NCBI GenBank assembly: GCA_034509425.1 | Contig: JAVTVJ010001741.1 | Coordinates: forward strand, 124,001 to 188,000 | Origin: Eopsaltria australis | Lineage: Eukaryota > Chordata > Aves > Passeriformes > Petroicidae | Length of the DNA stretch: 64,000 bases | Direction of reading: 5' to 3' | Shown: piece by piece, positions 42,151 to 53,740 of the stretch | How positions within the stretch are numbered: position 1 is the first letter of the stretch | How the letters are laid out: each line of letters begins with the position of its first letter | The notes under the pieces: model-generated | Told to the model about the DNA's origin: nothing | Seen by the model: the letters and a program-made list of their open reading frames with translations, nothing else | The model's database searches: none | Made by a program: the position numbers and the translations under genes

Positions 42151-45105
42151 CTAATGAATGTTGTTCGTCCTGCTCCTGTCTTACTTGTCTTGTGTGTTGC
42201 GAGTCTCTGTGTGTATGTATGGCACAAATACATGCGCCAAATGCACACGTGTATGCTTGTGTACAGATACATGTGCATGCACGGATGTGTTACTGAATGT
42301 AGTGTGGTCGTTATACTACACAACTGCACGTGAGACTGGAATTCATAATGAAGCTTCTGATGGTTAGTGCCTGCATGTTGTCTCTGCTAAGCAGCAGTTA
42401 GAAAATGGGAATGTAAAGCATTCAAGACTGTTTAGGATATGGAGGAGGTAATAGTGGGTGACTTTTTTTGTATTTGTATACATATAGATGTAGGTTTCTT
42501 TAAACTGGAAGAGATATAGCAAATGCTACAGGTACGGTGCTTTTTAACAAAAAGAACAATGAGGCAATGTGAATAGAAAGGAATGACTTCTATCACATTT
42601 ATTAAGAGGGTTAGCTGTGATGCCTGAGATGCAGGCAGTCAAGGAAGATAACAAGCTCTTAGAAAATCAAACAAGCCCCAAATAAATTAACTTCATATAG
42701 AGTGTGCAAAGTAGAGGTTCATGGGTATGCTTTAGAAAAAAAAAAACACCAAAGTTCAGAGAGCCTCTGTGACCTAAACCATTATAACCTTTTTTTTTGC
42801 CATTCAGTGTTGCTTGAGACTGTAGTTTCAAGAAATATGGTGAGCCTGAACAAAACCAAATTGCTTCTAAAAGGAAGGTTCCTGTTTTTTACCAGCTGCT
42901 TTTCCCTGCTTTTCGTATTTACTTGGTCGTAGCCTTGGTCCTTTCTGTGATTCAATTCAATTTGCTAACAGTAGAAAAAAAAAAATCCTGCTGGGTTATT
43001 GAAGTACATCAGCTTACAAAAACATGCAATAAGTGTTAGCACTACACTGTTAGTGCAAGAACAGGGTAGAATCATGTAACCAGAAGGAAGAGGGCTGGCT
43101 CTCCCTTGGCATTAAGGAAATTTCAGTTGGTCAGCTGTTTGTGGGACACAGCTGCAGTTTGTTTAGATATTGCTATGTGATTTGAGAATTTTTCCTCAGC
43201 CTTGTATTTTCTTCCTTTTATAGCTTATATTTTCTTTCTTTTATACTTTCTTTAGAAAAAAGTAAAGGCTAAATGTGACAGCTTTTTGAAGTCTGGCTTC
43301 AGCCTTGGCCAGGCAGAAGTTTTCTGGTACAGAAATGAGTAATGACCAAGCTAAACAAACAAACAAAAAAAAACAAGCCAAAGTGTCAGAAAATACCTTG
43401 ATGGCCCTGTATATATTTTGTCCTTACACATTTTCTTCTGCTCAAGTAAACTAGAGTTATGAGAGTTCTTAAGAGCTTGTCTGTATCAGTTTGATGGCAT
43501 CACATAAATGCCTATCATTTGGGGTTTCTTTCCCAAATCTCTAACATTCGTTTCATGTGGTGGAATACTGTAGAGAATGCTTATATTCTGGAAATTCTAA
43601 AATTATTGTAGAATTTTTTCTTTGGGTGTTTTTACTTGAGTAACTTCTGAAAAGCAGTTCTATCAGCATCCTACTTCTCAGGCTGTTTCACTTCACTGCA
43701 AGTTACAATGGAATATTTTAAAGAAGGAAAACAAGTAATTATTCAAGTAGTTTCTCTTGCTCCTACACTGGTGTCATTATATATCACTGCTCCTTTATTA
43801 ATATATAGCTATTTTCTATTTATGCAAAGGTTATGGAAATATTACAATTTCCAGTTCTTAAATCTGACAGCACTATTTGTCAAGTAGTATTGCTTCTAGA
43901 CATCTGGGTATGTGATGCATGTTCTTACCTGCCTTGCATCTTCTTGGGATATCCTCTGGATTTCTCTGCTATTAAAGCTCTACAAGTGAAAAGAAAATTC
44001 TATTAAATAATGACTTCAACGATTTAAACTTCCATGTGTTGCTCTAAAACTATATTTGCTGCTGTATATTCTCTTACCTTGATTTGCCTGGTATGAGTGA
44101 GCTAATTAAGTTCTGTTTTTAATTCTTAACATTTTGTCTAAAACCTTAGGCCAATATTCTGTGAGTTGCAAATTTCAGGTGAGGGAGTAATCTTTACCGA
44201 CTGTGATTCAGTCTTATTTATTTGCTTCTTTGCAAGGTTTTAGCTTAGTGTTAAAGCCTGTGTTTTATTTCATTTAATCACTTTGCATTGAATCTAATAA
44301 TTCTTACTAGAGAAGAATTTTCTTGTGCATTTCTTCTGCCTGTGCTCATCAAATACTTGCAGGCAATCATAGTCATAAATTTCTTAGGAGAGAAGGGACT
44401 GTAATATTCTGTTTGGCTTCTTGCATAATATAAGGTATAGATCTTTATTTGTATTAATTCTTGTCTGAAATCTTGTAGTATTTCTTGGTTTAGTCTTCAG
44501 TTCTGAAAGCCTGAAAGTCATATTTGAGGGCTGAAATGATTTGAGGAAAGAGTAAAAACTGAACTGCTATTTTGTGCACTTTGTCACTGTAAAGCTCAGG
44601 GAAAGAAGTCTTTGATACTGTAAATCTCAAACTGAGTATTTTGCTCCTGGTAATCTATCTCTTAACATGATAATCCTGTATGCAAATCCCAGACTATACT
44701 GGAGTTCTAATATCTTTTCTTTTTTTTCTGGCAACTTGCTTAAAAAGAAGCAAGGGTACAATGCTTGTACTTGTTCAGGAATTTTCTCTCTGTGAGACTT
44801 ACTGTTATTCCATCCTCACTCTCAAAGCTGTGAAGTACAGGGTACAAAGTGAGCAGCCTTGTTCCTTTTCTATTCTAGTTGAGCTTAAATAAGGTGTAAA
44901 GATAATAGATTAGCTTTTGAATATGGAACCATTTAAACTGCAGATTTGAATGCCTGTGTTAACATGGAATTCAGTGTAGGCCAATTTACTTCGAGTAGTT
45001 GCTCCTCAACCAGAACCTTAGAAGAACTCCTTTTCTTTTGAATTGATTCTGCTAAATCAAGAATTTGGTAATTTGGTAACAGCTGTTGTTTTGGTTCTTA
45101 CTGAC

Positions 45106-45681
45106 TGTATTGGGTCTGACTGGGGTAAAGCTCACAGGCCTTACACTGCTGTACTTTGCTTTGGTAGCTGGTGTTGATAACAGAGTAGTGTTTTGGCTAC
45201 TGCCAAGCTGTGCTGTCCCTGTGACATTCCTTCCCCCACTGAAGGGGATGGGGGGGGCAAGATCCTGGGAGGGGACACCAGCAGGCCAGCTGACCCCAGT
45301 CAGCCAAAGGGATATTCCATACCATATGACATCAGATCAGATATATAAGGAAAGGAAGAGAGGAGGAGGGAGAGGCACTCAGGACTTGTCCATGTTTGCC
45401 TCCCCGAACAACCATCACGTGTGCTGGAGCCCTGCTTCCCAGAAAGTGTCCGGACATCGCTGCTGATGGGAAGTAGAGATTGATTGTTTTCCCTTCTTGC
45501 TCTTGCGCGCGCAACTTTCAACTTGCTTGTTCTATTCTTTTTTTTCCCCACTGTAATAAAACTGCCTTTACTCACCCTGATAGTCTTTTTCAGTATTATC
45601 CTCTCCCCTCTCCCAGCGGGAGGGGGAGTGATAGAGTGACTGAGTGGGCACCTGGCCCCTGGCCGGGGTCAACCCACGACA
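45106..45681 (+). mobile_element. Solo LTR, 576 bp, sense in intron
   Basis: TGTATTGGGTCTGACTGG...CACGACA with the exact duplication CTGAC (45101-45105 and 45682-45686). Plus orientation is shown by a TATA box in AGATATATAAGG near 45340 and an AATAAAAC signal near 45556. The 126-codon frame across its left half is not a gene. It is the only clear intronic LTR in the sense direction, so its polyadenylation signal could in principle shorten transcripts. Confidence 0.9.
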
Positions 45682-46299
45682 CTGACTTTTGCTAGTGAAA
45701 AGTTGTCCCATTGATGTGGAAATTCAAGTTCAGGAACTGAAAAAAAAAAAGTTCAACTTGATGAAAATGCTTCTGAAAACCTTTGAAGGATTTCTGTATT
45801 TTTGTACACTGCTTTATAGCCAGTATTTTTTATCTGTATGTGTTTGGAACTATTTAAGAATTAATTTTATATTGAACTGGTTCAAATTTTTGCAGTTAGC
45901 GTTAGAACTTGTGTATATTATCACTCTGTGATAAAGAGAGAAATTGCATGAACTGTGGATATTTAAATATTCCCCATCAACTTGCTGCATGACTTAACCA
46001 CAATTTTGGTGTTAGATCCTACTGCTGTATAAAAATCCCCTTGCTATTCTTAGAATTCTTGGTTTAAGATGTTAGAGGGAAATTTTCCCAGTAAGTTAAT
46101 AATTGAGAAATAAAACGTATTGTGAATGTCCGTAACTAGTTTCCTTAGATAGGCTTGTTGGTTTAAAAGGAAGAAGTCATCTACACATTTGAGATTTGTA
46201 CCTCTGAAGTGCAAGTTGCTGCAATTCTGTAAGGCATTTCCTTCTCTATAGGTGTAAATGTCCTGAATGTGTGTTGTTTTGCTTTGTTTTGTTTAATAG

Positions 46300-46423
46300 A
46301 ATGATGAGATGCCAGTCTGGTTACAATGGGGAGAAATTCTTATGCCACTACTGAGGAAATACAAGTTGAACATAACATGGGGTGATTAGGATCTATTGAA
46401 CATTATGTTTTTCCACAATCCAG
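46300..46423 (+). CDS. GXYLT1: GXYLT1-like exon carrying the premature TAG
   Basis: 124 nt, acceptor GTTTAATAG, donor GTAAAT, leaving one base of a split codon. It encodes WLQWGEILMPLLRKYKLNIT, then WGD, TAG at 46387-46389, then DLLNIMFFHNP. The family has glutamine (CAG) at the stop position, so a single C-to-T change explains it. The frame is otherwise open. Confidence 0.92.
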
Positions 46424-46723
46424 GTAAATACACATTGATTTTAAGTCTAACACTGTGAAGTTATCTTTTCCATGGTGTTGAAAAATCCAGGAAAATACTC
46501 AATTAGCAGGCTTTTGGGTGAAAGCATTCAAGGGACTATTCACTTCTTTAATTCTCTGAAAGCTTTTGAGAGACAGTGCTGGAGCTTACTTGTAATTAAC
46601 TGTTAGATTTCAAAACAACTGTACAGAAATTTATAAAGCAGTCCTAAATAAATAAAGAGAAGATTGGTTTATTTCCTGAAACAATTTTGATACTTAACCC
46701 AGAGCTCTCATTTTTCCACACAG

Positions 46724-46893
46724 AAAGTCTTTATGTCTTTCCTTGCCAATGGAATTACCGGCCTGACCACTGCATCTATGGAAGCAATTGTAAGGCAGCT
46801 GAAGAAGATATATTTATTCTACATGGAAATAGAGGTGTTTACCATGATGATAAACAACCGACTTTTAGGGTTGTCTATGAAGCAATAAAAAAT
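46724..46893 (+). CDS. GXYLT1: GXYLT1-like exon
   Basis: 170 nt, acceptor TTTTTCCACACAG, donor GTAAGT. It encodes [20 protein letters not shown] and [20 protein letters not shown]. Relative to my memory of the family, one residue appears missing after KAAEE. Confidence 0.92.
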
Positions 46894-47244
46894 GTAAGTG
46901 ATTTTTTCATTGTACTTGTTATTCATTCATGTATGTTTATTTGTAGTGGTATATGTATTTTGTAGGCATGTTGATATTCATCTTGATTGCAACAAAGTAA
47001 TTTTTTTCTCTTTTAAGTAATGTCAAGTGTTTCACCATTTTTTTCTCCTTTATTGTTTGGATGGAGTTCCAGTATATTCCTGTTTTGATGAGCATCTTTT
47101 GAAACAGAGTGTAGACTATGTCTAGGTTAGGATTCTAAGACAATGCCTATAGTTGTCAGTGTTTATTTAAAAGGTTTTATTCTAATTTATTTAATAAATC
47201 ACCTGGTAAACTGTTTCCATGAGCGTTTGGACATCTTAGAATTT

Positions 47245-47810
47245 CTGAATAGGAAGGGGCTGACAAGGATCATTGAAATCCAAATACCTGGCCCAGCACA
47301 GGACCATCCCCAAGAGTCACACCATGGTGCCTGAGAACATTGTCCAAACGCTTCTTGCACTGTGTCAGGCTGGTGCTGTGACCACTTCCCTGGGGAGCTG
47401 TTCCAGTGCCCAACCACCCTCTGGGTGAGAAACCTTTTCCTGATATCCAACCTAAACCTACCCTGACTTAGCTTTAGGCCATTCCCTCAGGTCCTGTCAC
47501 TGGGCACCACAGAGAAGAGATCAGTGTCTGTCCCTCCTCTTCCCCTCACGAGGAAGTTGTAACTGCAATGAGGTCTCCCCTCAGTCTCCTCCAGGCTGAA
47601 CAGACCAAGTGACCTATGCTGCTCCTCAATGGCTTCCCCTCAAGACCCTTCACCATCTTTGCTGCCCTCCTTTGATCACTCTCTAATGGCTTTATATCCT
47701 TCTTATATTGTGGCTCCCAAAACTGCACACACTACTTACTCAAGGTGAGGCCACACCAGTGCAGAGTAGAGAGGGACAATCATTTTCTCCAGGCTGAACA
47801 AGCCATCACC
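47245..47810 (-). mobile_element. CR1 LINE fragment, 3' end
   Basis: The plus strand is the reverse complement of a classic avian CR1 3' region, with GTGACCACTTCCCTGGGGAG, CCAACCACCCTCTGGGTGAG, CTTTTCCTGATATCCAACCT and CAATGAGGTCTCCCCTCAGT in the usual order. It is truncated, has no intact ORF and lies antisense in the last intron. Confidence 0.9.
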
Positions 47811-48484
47811 AGAAGCTTCATTTTTCTGGAGATTTTAAAGTGCAGGAAAATTCCTTCTTCCCAAAGTTTGTATGTATTTACTGCAACACTTTAATACCTA
47901 ATTGTATCTGGATTTGGATTGCAAAAATTTTTTTTATATACTATATTTTGACCTTTTCCAGAAATTCAGTGTATTCATATGTTGCTGCTCCTTTAAATAC
48001 TAAACACAGTGACTTCATTCTGCAAATAAGTCATCTAATAAACTATTTATCACTACATCAGTATACTCACTGAAGAGCAGTAAAACTTAGCACTGATGCA
48101 CATTTTAATGTAGCAGGGTACTGTGTGTGTATAACCTACAAAATCAAGAGTATATTTTTATGTTGCTTTATTACAAATTGTCATATAGATATAAAAATGA
48201 AGAAAAGTACTTTTGGGGGTCTGAGAATACATTTCAGGGAAAGTGATTGTATTTCCATAAAAATATTATTTCTTTGTTTCCTTTGAGCATTGTCAAAAAC
48301 AGAAGAAAAAATTATTTCCTTTTATTTATGATCCTATTTCGTAAATGAACATGTCAGAAAAAGTACGTAAACCACTACTGATTCAGTGGTAATAAGATGA
48401 ACAAAACTATGTTACTTCAAAATGCTGTTTTAACTTATCATTTTGTAATAAATAAATACGCCCAATTTATAGTAAAACAAGTAT

Positions 48485-49075
48485 AAAATTTATTTCGTGT
48501 CCGAGAGTTCGAACACCCAATGCCACTCGAAAAGGGAGACAGTGCCAAGCCCGGGGTTGGCACTGGGTGAACGCAGGTCTGACCTCTATCGCATCAGACC
48601 TCCCTCTGTTCACCACGACTGCTTCTAACAGCTGGTTTATATACAGTTTTGACTATAAAGTCCGGATTTTGGGTATTGTTTCTGTCACTCAGCATATTCA
48701 TGAAGCATGCTATTCATGAAACTGAGGTGGACAAAACGCATCCTGTGTTTGATTGATTTCTCATCACCAGGGGATGTTATCTGATGGCTCATGATGTTCC
48801 TTATCCTGGTCTGATCTGGTCGTTAACACCTGAGCTGGGAGGGGATTTTCGGAGATGGTCGATCAGTTCTGCCATCAGCTCTGCGGGAAGTTCTCCTTGG
48901 AAAATGTAGATATCAGGGGTCGGCTGAATGCTTTCCCTATGTGCCGCCGTTCTCTGTAGTGCTGTTTTTGGGATGTAAATCAGTTCCCTGGGCGAGGCCA
49001 CAATTCTTTTCTTGGGCAGGCTCTGCTTGTTCTAAAACTGGTTACAACTAAACCTTTTTTACTATATATTTCGAT
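48485..49075 (-). mobile_element. LTR-like element in the last intron
   Basis: A GC-richer block stands out from the AT-rich intron. On the minus strand it has a TATATAAACC box (complement of about 48635-48645). A 9-bp perfect inverted repeat (CAGTGCCAA at 48540-48548, TTGGCACTG at 48557-48565) forms a hairpin. An AATAAA on the minus strand lies at its left edge. No duplication or matching termini were established, so ends are approximate. A 66-codon frame at 48801-49001 has no known motif. Confidence 0.5.
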
Positions 49076-49642
49076 ATTACATATTTGAGCACGAATTTCC
49101 CACTTTTATTTATAACAATTTGTTTATAAAAAACATTGCACTGTTGAGTTAATGACAACTTTATTTTATGCCCATGTTAAACATAGTATGTGTTTGACCA
49201 TGATTGTTTAATGAAACTTCAGTACCACTTTTTATACTGCTATTTCATTGTAATTTGATAAGAATTGTATTACTTAAAGGTTATATGTTATTTGAGAAAG
49301 TTACCATACAACAAAAAAAATACAGAAATCATTTTAGATTTGTAAATTTTTAATTGGATAAGGTAATTTTAAACTTCCTCCTTGCCTGTCTGAATATGTT
49401 CATTTGCTTAACATTAAAAAAAATCTTTCTTGTTAGGTTTATTGAAAGCATGAGAGTATATTTCTGTAATTTAGAGGTGTTTTTAAATTACTGCATTCAG
49501 AAGCACTTATGAGTTCTTGAAAACATTTAATAAACCTATAGACAGCAAATATGATGCTGAAAATGATTTTTATAAAACTCTAATACCTCTGAGTAATGAC
49601 AATCTTCCCTATTAACCTTACATTTTCTTAACCTCTTTACAG

Positions 49643-49804
49643 TACTCATTTGGAGATGACCTGGTTCATTCACTGCTGCAGCCCCTAGAACGGGAATTAC
49701 AGAAAACCACACATACATACTGTGGAAGAGTATACAAAGTATTCATAAAGCAGCTAACAAAAAGCATAAGAGACTTGTATGCCAGAAGATCAAAGGGAAG
49801 GTGA
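49643..49804 (+). CDS. GXYLT1: GXYLT1-like terminal exon
   Basis: Acceptor CTCTTTACAG; 53 codons plus TGA at 49802-49804. It encodes SLLQPLERELQKTTHTYCGR and FIKQLTKSIRDLYARR, the family's conserved C-terminus, ending at nearly the usual place. Confidence 0.92.
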   Translation, partial: YSFGDDLVHSLLQPLERELQKTTHTYCGRVYKVFIKQLTKSIRDLYARRSKGR

Positions 49805-50254
49805 TTTTTGACTCCTAGCTGTTACATCAAGAGACTGAATTAACATAGCTGGTCAAAAGGTGCAAGAATTCTATTACAGCTTGAATGGGCTCTTAATGTG
49901 CCCAGAAAAAAGTTTACTAGCATACATAAAAATGAAGAAAATATTAATGTAATGAAGAACAAGAACTTTTTTCTGCAAAGGTGACTTTTTGGTGTTTTGA
50001 AGTTTAACCAGTGCTAATGTTTATCTCATATCTGATGACTGGGTGTTACTGGCTTCTATGGTCAGTACTTTTAGTTTGCATAATTCAGTTATCTAATGAT
50101 AAATGAACACGGAAAAAATGAAGATGGCTCTGTTTGGGAGTGTACCTAATATATTGTCTAAGATTCTCTTAAACTGTGAATGTAGCAATAACTGAGTCAG
50201 CAGCACTAACCTCACTTTAAAGGTGTGAGCCTTTATGTAAACAAAGTTGTTTAC

Positions 50255-50598
50255 TGTCACACAGTTGGACACGAAGAAATCAGGCACTCAGGTCAGATCA
50301 GAGCCACCAAGGCTGGGCAGGAGAGCAGAAGAGCGCCCAGCCCTCTTTATTCTTACATTTATATATCTTGTCACAGACAGCTATGGATTGGACAATGAGG
50401 TTACCACCTCTCCAATTCCATAGGTAAGGAACACAGTCCATCAACCTTCCCCGCACTTGGGAAAGGAATGAGAAAACAATACCAAAGGTACAAAACAATC
50501 CTTGGCCAGTTAGCAAAACATTGACTATGTTTACATAAAATCTATGAGAACCTTTTCTACTAAGTATCAACACAGCACACTAAAAATTCAGGGCGACA
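50255..50598 (-). mobile_element. Solo LTR, 344 bp, in the presumed 3' UTR
   Basis: TGTCACACAG...GGGCGACA with flanks GTTTAC (50249-50254) and GTTTAG (50599-50604), 5 of 6 matching. On the minus strand an AATAAAGAG signal (complement of about 50342-50350) and a TATATAAATG box are present. Size and 6-bp duplication suit a small alpharetrovirus-like LTR. Confidence 0.82.
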
Positions 50599-51165
50599 GT
50601 TTAGAAGTGCAGAAAATGCTCTCTTGTCAAAGAAATGTGTTGTAATCATTGACAATCTGTATGTGCCTTTATTTGTTCATCTCTTACATGTTGAAGTACT
50701 GTTTTGACAATCTTGTTTCGTTTATCTCAGATGTAAACTGCACACTATAAATAGAATTTTTTGAGAAATTAATATCTAGTATGTGATACTAGTTTTCTCT
50801 ATAGTAAATACAGAGACTCGATATTAAAATAATTTGTTTCAACATTGTAGAGCCATTAGCACCAAAAGGTAGAGCAGAACTGAGGGGGTTTTTAGTAAAA
50901 ACTCCAGTTTGAAGTTGCTTGTCTTACAATACTTTTTAAAAATTTCATGGTTTTGCAGCTTTAGAGGGCATTTTGGAAGTAGAAAAAAAGTCCAATGATG
51001 GAAAGCTGTTGCTGTTGTATTTCCATACTAGGAATTATTGCCTGATTATTGTTATAGAGTATGTAGTACCTAAAAGTGAAGAGCTGTAGTAAGAGTTCTG
51101 ATGCTTCATCACACTGTGTAGTAGGTGGGTATTTTAGAGAATATATCCTGTAATAATATTTTTTT

Positions 51166-51171
51166 AATAAA
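51166..51171 (+). promoter_or_regulatory. Candidate polyadenylation signal AATAAA
   Basis: The clearest sense AATAAA noted downstream of the GXYLT1-like stop codon, about 1.4 kb away. Use is not shown. Confidence 0.35.
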
Positions 51172-51430
51172 TGGCTTTAAAATAGTTTTGGGACAGACTC
51201 TCAACTACATGAATGCATTACTGTCAGTAGGGTGATAGTGATTTGCAACAGGCAAGGATTAGGTTTCCTTCAATTATCTTAGTGAGAAAGAAAAACTTCT
51301 GTTTAAGTAATACAAACTTTTTCTCCATAGAAAAACATGAAGAAAAGGGCTGAATTCTAGTGTTACAGTAAAATATTTAAACTTGCATGGTATGAAATGT
51401 ATTTGTAAAGTATATATGAACTTAGATAAC

Positions 51431-52360
51431 TGTCTTGGTTTGAAGGACAGGTGTCTGTTAAGGAAGGCAGGAGCCTCCCTTGGAATGGGAAACTGTAACC
51501 CCTCTCCCTCCGAACTATTATAAAATTGAAATCAAGAGGCTCTCAGGCAAAGATATGGGAATAGGAATAACAGTTCTTTACTACTATCTAAAACAAGGAT
51601 AACAAATAACAACAGCTACGGTGTTAACCAACAAACAGAACCAGAAACCCAGTGGCAGCCTGCTCGGCTTCAGGCACTTTTCCCTTTGGTGCAGTTCCAG
51701 TCACAGCCTGCAGGGGCGCTCTGGGTGTGATGATTCCCCGGTGGCTGCAGGGGCGCTCTGGGTGTGATGATTCCCCGGCGGCTGCAGGGGGCGCTTCGGC
51801 GTGAGCTCATGTAGCACACGGCAAATGGCGACTGCCCGAAGCACGGAGGGGTGGAGGAAAGCCCTTGCTCCACAGACCCTCGGGAGGGGCAGCTGGTGTC
51901 GGTGCCACAGCAGGATCCCCGGACACAGGGAGCTGGGATGGTAAGGGGTCTCCACGTGCAGGGAAACACCCCGCTACAATGTAGCGGAGAAAACTCAGAG
52001 CAGGCTGGTGGCAGGCAGGTCAGCTCCGGATGGGGCAGAGGGCAGAGAATCACAGCAGACAGACCGGCAGCTCCGCGCTGGCTTCTCAGAGGGCCGTGGG
52101 TTCAGCAGACAGCAGCTCCGACCATCCAGCTCCGAGGGTCCTGAGCAAGAGGGCGTGACCTCCCCCCTGCCCTTGCTTTTCAGTCTCTCCAAATCTCGCG
52201 TTGTCAGCCCGGCTTCCATGAGGGGCAATCCTACCCCACCCTGCCAAGGAGAAAGGCTACAGCCTTGTGCTTTGTTTCTCTTAAGTACCCAGTCATTTGT
52301 GTCTTAGCAACCCATGGGAGAAAAATTCCTGAGGAAAAGAACTAGATCCAACCTTCAACA
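51431..52360 (-). mobile_element. Solo LTR of family D, copy D3 (930 bp)
   Basis: TGTCTTGGTTTGAAGGACAG...CTTCAACA with the exact duplication ATAAC (51426-51430 and 52361-52365). It carries about 2.5 units of the 38-bp repeat at 51706-51800. Confidence 0.92.
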
Positions 52361-52365
52361 ATAAC

Positions 52366-52927
52366 CTAAGTGAGATGAAGTCTTCATAAAGTGAGCCTTT
52401 GGATTCCACGAAAGTTCCTGTGTGTTGAACATGGAGGATCCACTCACTGACTTGCACCTTCATCCCAACTCCATTTTAGAAGCTTACTTTTTGTAGCCGT
52501 TTCCTTGTCAAAGATAGACTGACTCTGACTTCCAGATCCATGTGAGCTGGACAAATGCTTTAGCAGTACAAAAACACACTCCACTGCAGCAGAGTTTGTA
52601 TCCTGCTTCTAATTTCCCTGCAGGTTCAGGGTATAAATTTTTGGGATGGAATCTAGGAAGCAGTCTGCCTCTCATGTAGGTCTCTTTTCCTTGCTGTGTA
52701 AACTTTTGAAGCATGAAAATGTAGAAATCTCTGTGAAGGTGAATACTGTAACTGACTGATTTTACAATATGCAGTGCATTATTTTTTTACATAAATACTG
52801 ATTTTTATATCAATTTGTCTTCAGCTTTCCTTTTTACTTGTACTATGTGTTTGCATTTAAAAAATCTTTCGACTCATTTTTTGTGTTTGTCTTTGCAGAA
52901 ACTTTCAGTTTTGAATTTATTTTTAGT
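52366..52927. other. Gene-free host sequence
   Basis: Nothing recognised between LTR D3 and the ERV-E target site. Confidence 0.5.
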
Positions 52928-52933
52928 ATGTTG
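52928..52933. repeat. Target site duplication of ERV-E (ATGTTG)
   Basis: Exact match with 56273-56278. Confidence 0.93.
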
Positions 52934-53514
52934 TGTTGCGTTCCCTGTCTTATCCCGCCCCGGTACCGGCAGCAGAGCGCTAGCGTGAACCTGGGCGGCC
53001 GTTCGTGTTCTAGAAGGCTTCCCCGGTGAGCCGATGAGGGCACCGCTAGTCTGCGTCCCGGTCTGAGGAGATGTTGCCCTCAGAGCACGGCGAAATAGCA
53101 GAGAACTCCCAGAGAAGGAGGGCTCTTAGTGTGTGAATTCGGTAGGTTTATTACCTCCAAAGGGCACAGAGACCAAGAGCCAAGAACAGCTCATTACATG
53201 GGTATTTAAGGGAGGAACAACATCCAATAAACTGAGGGTGAAGGGGCAATACATGGGAGGGGCCGGGGTACATGGTCGAATGGGGTTTAGGGAGGGGAGG
53301 GGGAAGAGAGAACAACAAATGAACAAGGGAGTGACAGGGAATTTCCCAGAACGGGGAAACATAACAGACAAATCAAGGAACCAATAGCAGGAACTTGGGG
53401 TTCGTGGCTTGGTGGTCCAAACCACTGCCTCTGGGAGCTTCGGGGGGAAACTCTCGGTCTGTGGAACATGCCACTGGAGGTCCTTGTCTTTCCTGGTTCC
53501 GAACCACCGCAACA
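52934..53514 (-). repeat. ERV-E 3' LTR (581 bp)
   Basis: TGTTGCGTTCC...ACCGCAACA. An AATAAACC signal is on the minus strand (complement of GGTTTATTACC near 53145). Confidence 0.93.
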
Positions 53515-53531
53515 TCTCCCCCTGTCTTTTT
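53515..53531 (-). other. ERV-E polypurine tract
   Basis: On the minus strand AAAAAGACAGGGGGAGA abuts the LTR start TGTTGCGG. The same tract occurs in ERV-F at 59366-59382. Confidence 0.85.
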
Positions 53532-53740
53532 ACTTAAAGAAAGTGACTTGTTAATAAAAGAAATTATGAAGGTTTTAAAACATTTAAGGAAGCTTAGCAC
53601 AATGAAGATAATAACTAAAATCCAAAGCAAAGTCTTGAAAATCTGCAAATAAACAAACAAACATTGTTAAAGCATTGTCTCTCTACAGGACTGGGAATGA
53701 TTGGGGTACGGGAGGTACATGGGGTAGGTTTAGGGAGAGT

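Larger units (their letters stand above)
38773..46299 (+). other. Intron with two solo LTRs
   Basis: A 7.5-kb intron between the third and fourth visible exons. It holds LTR D2 (41267-42150, antisense), the 576-bp LTR at 45106-45681 (sense) and an AT palindrome near 40121-40150. No further exons were seen; a frame at 39195-39398 lacks splice sites and family motifs. Confidence 0.7.
36458..49804 (+). pseudogene. GXYLT1: GXYLT1-like glucoside xylosyltransferase gene, six 3' exons, one in-frame stop
   Basis: Six exons (36458-36632, 37588-37713, 38521-38772, 46300-46423, 46724-46893, 49643-49804), all with AG/GT borders and compatible phases, encode the luminal glycosyltransferase domain. The family is a type II Golgi/ER enzyme that adds xylose from UDP-xylose to O-glucose on Notch EGF repeats. 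Family landmarks are HLAMVAC, FHIFAEDQ, the metal-binding DxD in [42 protein letters not shown] and [21 protein letters not shown] at 46387-46389 replaces the family glutamine in WGDQDLLN, removing roughly the last third of the domain. Introns are retained, so this is no processed copy. The exon(s) for the N-terminus are not visible. GXYLT1 fits better than GXYLT2. It may be a decaying duplicate, a sex-linked or germline-restricted copy, a polymorphism or a sequence error. Confidence 0.85.
49805..51430 (+). other. Probable 3' UTR and downstream sequence
   Basis: Non-coding AT-rich sequence after the stop codon. It contains a solo LTR at 50255-50598 and an AATAAA at 51166-51171. No other coding sequence was seen. 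Confidence 0.55.

Noticed and set aside
53126..53515. 129-codon frame that recurs almost unchanged at 55884-56273
   Set aside because: The repetition is due to the paired ERV-E LTRs; the frame overlaps promoter and polyadenylation signals and is altered in ERV-F.
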